A DNA stretch of 64,000 nucleotides from assembly GCF_036884655.1 (NCBI RefSeq), contig NC_088348.1:20406501-20470500 (forward strand), read 5' to 3'. The DNA comes from Musa acuminata AAA Group (Eukaryota; Streptophyta; Magnoliopsida; Zingiberales; Musaceae). Position 1 is the first letter of the stretch, and each line of letters begins with the position of its first letter. Of the stretch, positions 42,210 through 54,402 are shown one piece after another. The notes under the pieces are model-generated. The model did not search any database. It was not told where the DNA came from and worked only from the letters and a program-made list of their open reading frames with translations. The position numbers and the translations under genes are program-made.

Positions 42210-45200
42210 TTATCTATTCGGACACATCAACATTCCTAATTCTCTTCGAATTAAATCAAATTGTTCTTCACTTAGAGGTTTTGTAAAAATGTCAGCTAGT
42301 TGATGTTTAGTATCAATGAACTCTATGGTTACGTCATGATTAGTGACATGATCTCGTATAAAGTGATGTCTAATATCAATATGTTTTGTTCTTGAGTGTT
42401 GTATAGGATTCTTAGTTAAGCATATTGCACTCGTGTTATCACATTTAATGGGAATATCTTTAAGATTAACTTTGTAATCTTCTAAAGTGTTTTTCATCCA
42501 TACAACTTGTGCACAGTATGCACTTGCTGCAATATATTCAGCTTCGGTTGTTGATAGAGCAACCGAGCTTTGTTTCTTAGATGACCAGGAAACAAGGGCA
42601 TGTCCTAAAAATTGACATGATCCTGATGTGCTTTTTCTATCTAGTCTATAGCCAGCGAAGTCCGCATCAGCATAAGCTGTTAACTCAAAATTTTCTGATT
42701 TTGGGTACCATAATCCTAGATTTGTGGTTCCATTAAGATATCTAAGTATTCTTTTAACTGCTTTGAGATGAGATATCTTACGGTTTGATTGAAATCTAGC
42801 ACAAAGTCTTACACTGAACATGATGTCTGGTCTGGTGGCAGTGAGGTAAAGTAAACTTCCTATCATGCCCCTATAAGTTTTTTGATCAAAGCTTTCTCCA
42901 CTTTCATCAATTTCTAACTTAGTGGAGGTGCTCATAGGAGTGTTACTAGCCTTTGAGTTGTTCATATTAAACCTTTTTAATAAATTCATGGCATATTTAG
43001 TTTGACTAATAAAGATGCCATTGCTTAGTTGTTTGATTTGTAAACCTAAGAAGAATGTTAATTCTCCCATTAAGCTCATTTCGAATTCAAGACTCATAGT
43101 TTTAGCAAAAGATTCACAAAGAGATTCATTTGTAGAGCCAAAGATGATATCATCAACATAAATCTGAACAATGAGAAAATTATTTTCAAAATTCTTGATA
43201 AACAATGTAGTATCAACCTTGCCTTTTGTAAAGTTATTTTTGATAAGAAAAGAACTAAGTCTCTCATACTAAGCCCTTGGGGCTTGTTTTAAACCATAGA
43301 GAGCTTTAGTTAATCTAAACACATGATTAGGGAGACTATTATTTTCAAATCCAGGAGGTTGTTCAACATAAACTTCTTCGGAAATAAAGCCATTTAAAAT
43401 AGCGCTTTTAACATCCATTTGAAATAACTTAAAATTATTACTACTAGCGTAGGCAAGGAGCATCCTTATGGCTTCCAATCGAGCCACAGGTGCGAAGGTT
43501 TCTTCGTAATCGATACCTTCTTCTTGGTTGAAACCTTTGGCCACTAATCTAGCCTTGTTTCTAACCACGATACCATTTTCATCTTGCTTGTTTCTAAAAA
43601 CCCATTTAGTACCAATTACTAAATGGTCATTTGGCCTAGGAACAAGCGTCCACACCTCATTTCTCTCAAATTGATTCAATTCATCTTGCATTGCGATAAT
43701 CCATGAATCATCTTTCATGGCTTCATCAACACATTTGGGTTCAATTTGGGAGAGAAAGGCGGCGTTGGCACAAAAATTTTTAAAAGAAGATCGTGTTTGA
43801 ACCCCCTTTGATGTGTCTCCTAATATTAGCTCCTTAGGATGAGCATCTACATACTTCCAATCCTTGGGTAAGGATGTTTCGGAAGTGGATGCATCCAAGT
43901 TACTAGTTGGAGAAGGGGTTTCATTTAAATTTAAGGAATCAAAATTAACATCATCATCAAGATCATTTGTCTTAATTTCGGAAATCTCATTGAAAACAAC
44001 ATGAATGGATTCTTCAATAATTAAAGTTCTTTTATTGAAGATACGAAAAGCTTTAGAAACCGAAGAATAACCAAGAAAGATTCCTTCATCGGATTTAGCA
44101 TCAAATTTTCCTAAGTTATCCTTTTCATTTAAGATAAAACACTTACACCCAAAGACTTTAAAATATGAAACATTGGGTTTTTTGTTATTCCATAACTCAT
44201 AAGGAATTTTGGTGAGTAAGGGTCTTACTAGTACTCTATTCAAAATATAGCATGCAGTGTTTACGGCTTCGGCCCAAAAGTATTTGGGTAGGCTGTGTTC
44301 ATTCAACATGGTTCTTGCTATTTCTTGTAGATTTCGATTTTTTCTTTCTACTACCCCATTTTGTTGAGGATTTCTTGGAGTAGAGAAATTATGGTTATAT
44401 CCATTGAGTTCACAGAATTCTTGGAAATCGTGGTTTTGAAATTCTCCACCATGATCGCTTCTTATTGACGAAATCATAGAACCCTTCTCATTTTGAACAA
44501 GTTTACAGAACTTGGTAAAATATCTAAAGCATTCATTTTTTTGTTTTAAGAAGTAGGTCCATGTATATCTGCTATAGTCATCAACAATGACAAAGGCGTA
44601 TTTGCTACCTCCTAGACTTGATGAAGAGATTGGTCCGAACAAGTCCATATGGATCAATTGTAAGGGCCTAGAGGTGCTTATTTGATTTTTAGTCTTGAAA
44701 CTACCCTTAATCTGTTTACCTAATTGGCAAGCATCACATACATTATCTTTGATGAACTTGATATGAGGAATTCCTCTTACAAGTTCTTTAGATGATATTT
44801 GAGTGATTAGTTTCATGCTAGTATGACCTAATCTTCTATGCCATAGCCAAGCATCCTCATTTAAAACCGAAAAACACATTTCATTACACAAATCATTGAT
44901 GTCAATAGTGTATATGTTATTTTGTTTTAATGCAATCATATACATATTTTTATGGGGTTTTTCAATGATACAAGCATTAGATTCGAATTTGACAATGTAT
45001 CCTTTATCATATAATTGACTAATGCTCAAGAGGTTATGTTTTAAACCATCAACTAACAAAACATCTTCAATAAAGAAGTTGGATTTGTTACCTATGGTTC
45101 CTTTGCCAATGATTTTACCCTTGTTGTTGTCTCCGAAGGTAACATAGCCTTCATCTATGCTAGTGAGCTTAGAGAATTGAGATGGATCTCCGGTCATATG

Positions 45201-46844
45201 CCTTGAGCATCCACTATCAAGGTACCATCTCTTGCTCCTAGCTTGGGATGGTGTGGGTTTCTACAAGAAAGGATAATTTTTAGGTACCCATTTGCTTTTG
45301 GGTGCCTCAAAGATAGATCTACATTGTTTATCATGTTGCATAGAGTTTATCATGGTTCCTTTAGGAACCCAAATCAATTTATTTGGACTAATTTTCTTGA
45401 ATGGACAATAATGTGTCTTGTGTCCAATTTTGCAACAAAAGTTGCATTTTGCTTGGTGTTGAACATGTAAGATGGAGCCTTTTATAAAAGTGGTTGGATT
45501 TAGGTGAGGACTTCTCACAAATCCAATTCCACTTCTTTTTGGAATGTGACCCTTGTTTGCAAGGATCATGTTCAATGACTTGCTACCAACCTCGAATTTC
45601 TTCAAGGTGTCCTTGAGTAGCAAGTTTTCTTTTTGGAGAGTTTCTAAATCATGACATTTGATACATGAATTTAAACTATCATGATGTTCAACTTTTAACT
45701 TGTCAAACTCACAAGTAAGACTGTCATGCACCTTTTTCAGCAATTTGTATTTTCTACTGATACTCTTGCATTCATCAAATAGGTCATTGAAAGCATTTAA
45801 TAATTCATCGAAAGATAAATCAGGATTTAATGAATTCGTTACCTCCTCTCCGATAGCCATTAAGGCGTAATGAGCAACTTGCTCGGTGTTGGACTCCTCT
45901 TCCTCAGATGCGCTCGAATCATCCCATGTTGCTTTGAGCGCCTTCTTCTTTGTTGTTCTCTTTTTGGCTTGGGGACAATCACTCTTGTAGTGTCCCGGCT
46001 TTTTGCACTCATAGCAAATAACTTGATCCTTCTTGGGTTCAAGTTTATTTTTAGTATCATTCTTAAACTTGTTTCTTTTAATGAATTTTTAAAATTTTCT
46101 AGTTAGAAGTGCCAAGTCATCGTCACAGTCCTCATCACTTGAGTTTTCTCTCAAGTGATCTTCCAAAGTTCTAAGTGCCATATCCTTCCTGTTCTTTGGA
46201 AGGATGTCTTCTTGCTCTTCATGAGCTTTGCAAGTCATCTCGTAGGTAATTAATGACCCAATTAGTTCTTCAAGAGGGAAGTTGTTTAAATCTTTTGCCT
46301 CTTGAATAGCAGTGACTTTAGGATCCCAACTCTTAGGAAGGGATCTTAGTATCTTATTTACGAGCTCAAAATCAGAAAATCTTTTTCCGAGTCCTTTTAG
46401 ACCGTTGACAACATCCGTGAAGCGGGTAAACATGTCGCCAATAGTCTCACTCGGTTTCATCCGAAAAAGTTCAAAAGAGTGTAACAAAAGATTGATTTTT
46501 GACTCTTTCACTCTACTTGTGCCTTCATGAGTCACTTCGAGTGTGTGCCAAATATCAAATGCAGTTTCACAAATCGAAACACGATTAAATTCGTTTTTGT
46601 CAAGTGCGCAAAATAAGGCATTCATAGCCTTTGCATTAAGAGCGAAAGCCTTCTTTTCCGAATTGTTCCAATCGATCATTGGAAGAGAAGACTTTGAAAA
46701 ACCATTCTCAACAAGATTCCAGAGTTCTACGTCCATAGAAATAAGGAAGATCCTCATTCGGGTCTTCCAATAGGTGTAGTCCGTCCCATTAAACATGGGT
46801 GGACGTGTAATGGAATGGCCCTCTTGGTTTCCGACGTAAGCCAT
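42210..46844 (-). pseudogene. G unit 2 gag-pol, one frame with three stops
   Basis: From the ATG at 46844 a single frame of about 1,545 codons reaches 42210, interrupted only by TAA 46089-46091 (gag), TAG 45261-45263 (gag/pol junction) and TAG 43269-43271 (TGG to TAG in RT). Domains: UBN2 gag; two CCHC knuckles; protease with DSG; GAG-pre-integrase [11 protein letters not shown] (about 44840); integrase with [15 protein letters not shown] and NGVVERKNR (44660-44320), so all three catalytic acidic residues are kept; reverse transcriptase with [21 protein letters not shown] and YVDDIIFG (43149-43160); RNase H with DADFAG and STTEAEYIAAS (about 42535). The amber is conserved in A and H, so it may be functional; the other two are likely decay. 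Confidence 0.95.
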
Positions 46845-46894
46845 CTCTCTTGGATTTTAATCCGTTTGAGAGTTAACCGGGCTCTGATACCAAT

Positions 46895-48865
46895 TGTTAG
46901 GATCGAGAGCACTAAGAGGGGGGGGGGTGAATTAGTGCAGTGGAAAAATTTCAGCGATTAAAAACGAAAGCTGCGTTCGTTTGATAAAAACTATTTTGAT
47001 GCAAAAGCCGATTCTAAGAATACTTATGATTAAGTGCAGTTTATGTCTTAAACACAATTTGCGTCTAAGCGCAGTTTACGCAGTTTGCGTCTAAATGCAG
47101 TTTGCGTCTAAATGCAGATTGCGTCTAAGCGCAGTTTGTGTCTAAGAGCAGTTTGCGTCTAAGATCAGATTGCATCTAAGCGCAGTGCAGTTTGCGTCTA
47201 AACGCAGTTTTACGTCTAAACACAGTTTTACGTCTAAACGTAGTTTTACGTCTAAACGCCGTTTGCGTCTAAGCGCAGTTTTACGTCTAAACGTAGTTTT
47301 ACGTCTAAACGCAGTTTGCGTCTAAACGCAGTTTTATGTCTAAACATAGTTTTACGTTTAAAAGTAGTTTACGTCTAAAACACAGTTTTAAAGGGATCTG
47401 AACTTAGAAACTTCGTTCGTAAAAGCGCAGAAGATAGTTTTGCAGAATCAAAACGTAAACGTGAACTATAACGTATGAAAACACCGATTTACGTCTGAAT
47501 GCAGATTCGGAAAGATCAGCACTTAGAAACTTGTTCGTAAAGGCGCAGAGAGCAGTAGCTATGTAGGAGGTTTGCAATAATGATAAAGTGCTCAAAATAA
47601 ACGCAAACCAGAGATTTAGAGTGGTTCGGTCAGTCTTGACCTACTCCACTTTTGGCTTCCTCCACCGACGAGGTCACCGACGTCAACTAGAGGCCTTCCT
47701 TCAATAGACGAAGGCTAATTGCCCTTTTAAAGATTCACTCTTTTCGATGGGCTCAGGAGACAACCCTTACAGGACCTTTCTCTCCTCTCTTTACAACTCA
47801 AGACTTGAAGAACAGAAAGAGGAGAACTTTAGGACTTTACACAAATTTGAGCTCTTAGAATCACAGAAAAGATCAAGAATTCGGTGTAGGTCTGTATCTT
47901 TTCAGTGCTGAATGGGTGGGGTATTTATAGGCCCCAACCCAATTCAAATTTGGAGCTCAAAACGATCAAATCCCGGAATTCTGGGATCAGGCGGTTGTAC
48001 CTCCTGACTGGAGAGGTTGCACCGCCTGGCAGAGCTCGAAGACTGAGCCCAGGCGGTGCCACCTCTTGACTGAGGCGGTTGCACCTCTCTGCCAGAGCTC
48101 GAAGACCGAGCTCAGGCGGTTCCACCTCTCTGTCAGGGAGGTTGCACCGCCCAGTCTAGCTCGAAGACTGAGCTCAGGCGGTGCCACCTCTCTGTCAGGG
48201 AGGTTGCACCGCCCAGTCTAGCTCGAAGACTGAGCTCAGGCGGTGCCACCTCCTGGCTGGGGAGGTTGCACCGCCCAGTCTCGCTGGGAGGCTTAGCCCA
48301 CGCGGTGCCACCTCCTGGCTTAGGCGGTTGCACATCCTGGTGCAATCAGGGTCCGAATGGTTAGCTCCATTCGGCCCAATTTCAGTCTTTTAGGGGCCCA
48401 ATTGCCCCAAGATTAAGCTAATGGGATCACCTCCCATTTTTCAACTTAATCAATGTTCTAACTACGATTAGATCTAAGACAATTTCTGTAGCTTTGCTTC
48501 GGTGCGTCAATCGCTTCTTCCGGTGAGTTTCCGGCGAACTTCCGTCGATCATCCGATGAACCCTCGGTGATGCTTCTGCGGACTTCCGGCAAACTCCTGG
48601 ACTTTGCGACGATCCACTTGGCGAGTTCCAACGAGCTTCGCTTGGCAAGCTTCTGGACTTCTCGGATATGTTCTCGCAGAACCTCCGACGACCGTCCGAA
48701 CTTCCGTCGAACTCTCGAACTCCCAACGTGATCATGATCTTGACTCCGGCACAACTCCTGCTGCTTGTCTAACTTTCATCGTAGTTAATCCTGCACACTT
48801 ATCTCAATACATAGATTAGACAACAAATGACAATTGACTTCATCATCAAAATCCGAGATTCAACA
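46895..48865 (-). repeat. G LTR3 (1,971 bp), shared by units 2 and 3
   Basis: TGTTAGG with a 10-base G run, to GATTCAACA. Nearly identical to LTR2 apart from the extra 38-bp block (in the minisatellite 47036-47395). TATA at about 47922-47930. Confidence 0.94.
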
Positions 48866-48879
48866 ATCTCCCCCTTTTT
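48866..48879 (-). promoter_or_regulatory. G unit 3 polypurine tract
   Basis: AAAAAGGGGGAGAT before LTR3, with the same series of extra inward purine tracts as unit 2. Confidence 0.85.
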
Positions 48880-49717
48880 GATGATGACAATCAATTGATA
48901 ATGGAGTTATCCTTAACTCCCCCTGTCTATATGCTATAGTTGAGATAAGTCAACCTTGAATTCAAGACCTAAGAATTCAAGTGACGTATTGATAAGTTAG
49001 ATCAGTTAAACTTATCAATACTCCCATCATGATACTCATCATGATGTATCACTTCAAAGATGATGTCAAGGCTTGACATACATCATCAAGTTTGTATGAT
49101 TGTGTTTGTAACTATTCATCATGTAGTTTGAACATTATCATATAAAGCTGTGAAGCACTATTACATGATGCACACATTTGAAATATTCTAGCAAGTTTTG
49201 CATTTTCTTCACATGATAAGATATCAACTCAGGGCATAATGCAAACTTTAGCACATGTTCATATATCTCTTGGTGATGCAAGGATGGCACAACCATAGCA
49301 GTGTTTATAGCATCTCTCATAGTATTTCTAATCATGGCAGTGTTTATCAATTCATATATCTCCCCCTTTGTCATCAACAAAAAGCATAGTAATTATGATG
49401 CCAGGAAAATAATAATAGCAAGCTTATAGAGGAATTTTACATGGATTGCTTTAAATACTTCTTCCCCTTTTTGTTATAATCAATTGTCTATGTAAAGATT
49501 TTGCAGGATGGAATACATACACATGAATCACTTCATCAAATCTATTTCAGAAACTTATTTCTCATGAAGGTGTACGAGAAAATCTGTTTTATAGCATTCG
49601 AATAAATAAGATGCATTCGGACAAGATTTTGTTGCAGATTTTCACATATAATCATAGAAACATGGCAATCAAGTGATTTGATCATTCAATATAGTCCGAA
49701 AAATAATTTTAACAAAT
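48880..49717 (-). other. G unit 3 region between RNase H and LTR
   Basis: Copy of 41372-42209 with very few changes (for example A to T near 49216, T to C near 49574). No gene. Confidence 0.75.
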
Positions 49718-52700
49718 TTATCTATTCGGACATATCAACATTCCTAATTCTCTTCGAATGAAATCAAATTGTTCTTCACTTAGAGGTTTTGTAAAAATGT
49801 CAGCTAGTTGATGTTTAGTATCAATGAACTCTATGGTTACGTCATGATTAGTGACATGATCTCGTATAAAGTGATGTCTAATATCAATATGTTTTGTTCT
49901 TGAGTGTTGTATAGGATTCTTAGTTAAGCATATTGCACTCGTGTTATCACATTTAATGGGAATATCTTTAAGATTAACTTTGTAATCTTCTAAAGTGTTT
50001 TTCATCCATACAACTTGTGCACAGTATGCACTTGCTGCAATATATTCAGCTTCGGTTGTTGATAGAGCAACCGAGCTTTGTTTCTTAGATGACCAGGAAA
50101 CAAGGGCATGTCCTAAAAATTGACATGATCCTGATGTGCTTTTTCTATCTAGTCTATAGCCAGCGAAGTCCGCATCAGCATAAGCTGTTAACTCAAAATT
50201 TTCTGATTTTGGGTACCATAATCCTAGATTTGTGGTTCCATTAAGATATCTAAGTATTCTTTTAACTGCTTTGAGATGAGATATCTTACGGTTTGATTGA
50301 AATCTAGCACAAAGTCTTACACTGAACATGATGTCTGGTCTGGTGGCAGTGAGGTAAAGTAAACTTCCTATCATGCCCCTATAAGTTTTTTGATCAAAGC
50401 TTTCTCCACTTTCATCAATTTCTAACTTAGTGGAGGTGCTCATAGGAGTGTTACTAGCCTTTGAGTTGTTCATATTAAACCTTTTTAATAAATTCATGGC
50501 ATATTTAGTTTGACTAATAAAGATGCCATTGCTTAGTTGTTTGATTTGTAAACCTAAGAAGAATGTTAATTCTCCCATTAAGCTCATTTCGAATTCAAGA
50601 CTCATAGTTTTAGCAAAAGATTCACAAAGAGATTCATTTGTAGAGCCAAAGATGATATCATCAACATAAATCTGAACAATGAGAAAATTATTTTCAAAAT
50701 TCTTGATAAACAATGTAGTATCAACCTTGCCTTTTGTAAAGTTATTTTTGATAAGAAAAGAACTAAGTCTCTCATACTAAGCCCTTGGGGCTTGTTTTAA
50801 ACCATAGAGAGCTTTAGTTAATCTAAACACATGATTAGGGAGACTATTATTTTCAAATCCAGGAGGTTGTTCAACATAAACTTCTTCGGAAATAAAGCCA
50901 TTTAAAATAGCGCTTTTAACATCCATTTGAAATAACTTAAAATTATTACTACTAGCGTAGGCAAGGAGCATCCTTATGGCTTCCAATCGAGCCACAGGTG
51001 CGAAGGTTTCTTCGTAATCGATACCTTCTTCTTGGTTGAAACCTTTGGCCACTAATCTAGCCTTGTTTCTAACCACGATACCATTTTCATCTTGCTTGTT
51101 TCTAAAAACCCATTTAGTACCAATTACTAAATGGTCATTTGGCCTAGGAACAAGCGTCCACACCTCATTTCTCTCAAATTGATTCAATTCATCTTGCATT
51201 GCGATAATCCATGAATCATCTTTCATGGCTTCATCAACACATTTGGGTTCAATTTGGGAGAGAAAGGCGGCGTTGGCACAAAAATTTTTAAAAGAAGATC
51301 GTGTTTGAACCCCCTTTGATGTGTCTCCTAATATTAGCTCCTTAGGATGAGCATCTACATACTTCCAATCCTTGGGTAAGGATGTTTCGGAAGTGGATGC
51401 ATCCAAGTTACTAGTTGGAGAAGGGGTTTCATTTAAATTTAAGGAATCAAAATTAACATCATCATCAAGATCATTTGTCTTAATTTCGGAAATCTCATTG
51501 AAAACAACATGAATGGATTCTTCAATAATTAAAGTTCTTTTATTGAAGATACGAAAAGCTTTAGAAACCGAAGAATAACCAAGAAAGATTCCTTCATCGG
51601 ATTTAGCATCAAATTTTCCTAAGTTATCCTTTTCATTTAAGATAAAACACTTACACCCAAAGACTTTAAAATATGAAACATTGGGTTTTTTGTTATTCCA
51701 TAACTCATAAGGAATTTTGGTGAGTAAGGGTCTTACTAGTACTCTATTCAAAATATAGCATGCAGTGTTTACGGCTTCGGCCCAAAAGTATTTGGGTAGG
51801 CTGTGTTCATTCAACATGGTTCTTGCTATTTCTTGTAGATTTCGATTTTTTCTTTCTACTACCCCATTTTGTTGAGGATTTCTTGGAGTAGAGAAATTAT
51901 GGTTATATCCATTGAGTTCACAGAATTCTTGGAAATCGTGGTTTTGAAATTCTCCACCATGATCGCTTCTTATTGACGAAATCATAGAACCCTTCTCATT
52001 TTGAACAAGTTTACAGAACTTGGTAAAATATCTAAAGCATTCATTTTTTTGTTTTAAGAAGTAGGTCCATGTATATCTGCTATAGTCATCAACAATGACA
52101 AAGGCGTATTTGCTACCTCCTAGACTTGATGAAGAGATTGGTCCGAACAAGTCCATATGGATCAATTGTAAGGGCCTAGAGGTGCTTATTTGATTTTTAG
52201 TCTTGAAACTACCCTTAATCTGTTTACCTAATTGGCAAGCATCACATACATTATCTTTGATGAACTTGATATGAGGAATTCCTCTTACAAGTTCTTTAGA
52301 TGATATTTGAGTGATTAGTTTCATGCTAGTATGACCTAATCTTCTATGCCATAGCCAAGCATCCTCATTTAAAACCGAAAAACACATTTCATTACACAAA
52401 TCATTGATGTCAATAGTGTATATGTTATTTTATTTTAATGCAATCATATACATATTTTTATGGGGTTTTTCAATGATACAAGCATTAGATTCGAATTTGA
52501 CAATGTATCCTTTATCATATAATTGACTAATGCTCAAGAGGTTATGTTTTAAACCATCAACTAACAAAACATCTTCAATAAAGAAGTTGGATTTGTTACC
52601 TATGGTTCCTTTGCCAATGATTTTACCCTTGTTGTTGTCTCCGAAGGTAACATAGCCTTCATCTATGCTAGTGAGCTTAGAGAATTGAGATGGATCTCCG

Positions 52701-54352
52701 GTCATATGCCTTGAGCATCCACTATCAAGGTACCATCTCTTGCTCCTAGCTTAGGATGGTGTGGGTTTCTACAAGAAAGGATAATTTTTAGGTACCCATT
52801 TGCTTTTGGGTGCCTCAAAGATAGATCTACATTGTTTATCATGTTGCATAGAGTTTATCATGGTTCCTTTAGGAACCCAAATCAATTTATTTGGACTAAT
52901 TTTCTTGAATGGACAATAATGTGTCTTGTGTCCAATTTTGCAACAAAAGTTGCATTTTGCTTGGTGTTGAACATGTAAGATGGAGCCTTTTATAAAAGTG
53001 GTTGGATTTAGGTGAGGACTTCTCACAAATCCAATTCCACTTCTTTTTGGAATGTGACCCTTGTTTGCAAGGATCATGTTCAATGACTTGCTACCAACCT
53101 CGAATTTCTTCAAGGTGTCCTTGAGTAGCAAGTTTTCTTTTTGGAGAGTTTCTAAATCATGACATTTGATACATGAATTTAAACTATCATGATGTTCAAC
53201 TTTTAACTTGTCAAACTCACAAGTAAGACTGTCATGCACCTTTTTCAGCAATTTGTATTTTCTACTGATACTCTTGCATTCATCAAATAGGTCATTGAAA
53301 GCATTTAATAATTCATCGAAAGATAAATCAGGATTTAATGAATTCGTTACCTCCTCTCCGATAGCCATTAAGGCGTAATGAGCAACTTGCTCGGTGTTGG
53401 ACTCCTCTTCCTCAGATGCGCTCGAATCATCCCATGTTGCTTTGAGCGCCTTCTTCTTTGTTGTTCTCTTTTTGGCTTGGGGACAATCACTCTTGTAGTG
53501 TCCCGGCTTTTTGCACTCATAGCAAATAACTTGATCCTTCTTGGGTTCAAGTTTATTTTTAGTATCATTCTTAAACTTGTTTCTTTTAATGAATTTTTAA
53601 AATTTTCTAGTTAGAAGTGCCAAGTCATCGTCACAGTCCTCATCACTTGAGTTTTCTCTCAAGTGATCTTCCAAAGTTCTAAGTGCCATATCCTTCCTGT
53701 TCTTTGGAAGGATGTCTTCTTGCTCTTCATGAGCTTTGCAAGTCATCTCGTAGGTAATTAATGACCCAATTAGTTCTTCAAGAGGGAAGTTGTTTAAATC
53801 TTTTGCCTCTTGAATAGCAGTGACTTTAGGATCCCAACTCTTAGGAAGGGATCTTAGTATCTTATTTACGAGCTCAAAATCCGAAAATCTTTTTCCGAGT
53901 CCTTTTAGACCGTTGACAACATCCGTGAAGCGGGTAAACATGTCGCCAATAGTCTCACTCGGTTTCATCCGAAAAAGTTCAAAAGAGTGTAACAAAAGAT
54001 TGATTTTTGACTCTTTCACTCTACTTGTGCCTTCATGAGTCACTTCGAGTGTGTGCCAAATATCAAATGCAGTTTCACAAATCGAAACACGATTAAATTC
54101 GTTTTTGTCAAGTGCGCAAAATAAGGCATTCATAGCCTTTGCATTAAGAGCGAAAGCCTTCTTTTCCGAATTGTTCCAATCGATCATTGGAAGAGAAGAC
54201 TTTGAAAAACCATTCTCAACAAGATTCCAGAGTTCTACGTCCATAGAAATAAGGAAGATCCTCATTCGGGTCTTCCAATAGGTGTAGTCCGTCCCATTAA
54301 ACATGGGTGGACGTGTAATGGAATGGCCCTCTTGGTTTCCGACGTAAGCCAT
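49718..54352 (-). pseudogene. G unit 3 gag-pol, one frame with four stops
   Basis: Copy of unit 2 with the same TAA (53597-53599), TAG at the gag/pol junction (52769-52771) and RT TAG (50777-50779). One further stop, CAA to TAA at 52430-52432, splits the protease/GAG-pre-integrase part. A few codon changes, for example near the C-terminus (FDFIRRELGMLICP instead of FDLIRRELGMLMCP). All domains of unit 2 are present. Confidence 0.95.
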
Positions 54353-54402
54353 CTCTCTTGGATTTTAATCCGTTTGAGAGTTAACCGGGCTCTGATACCA
54401 AT

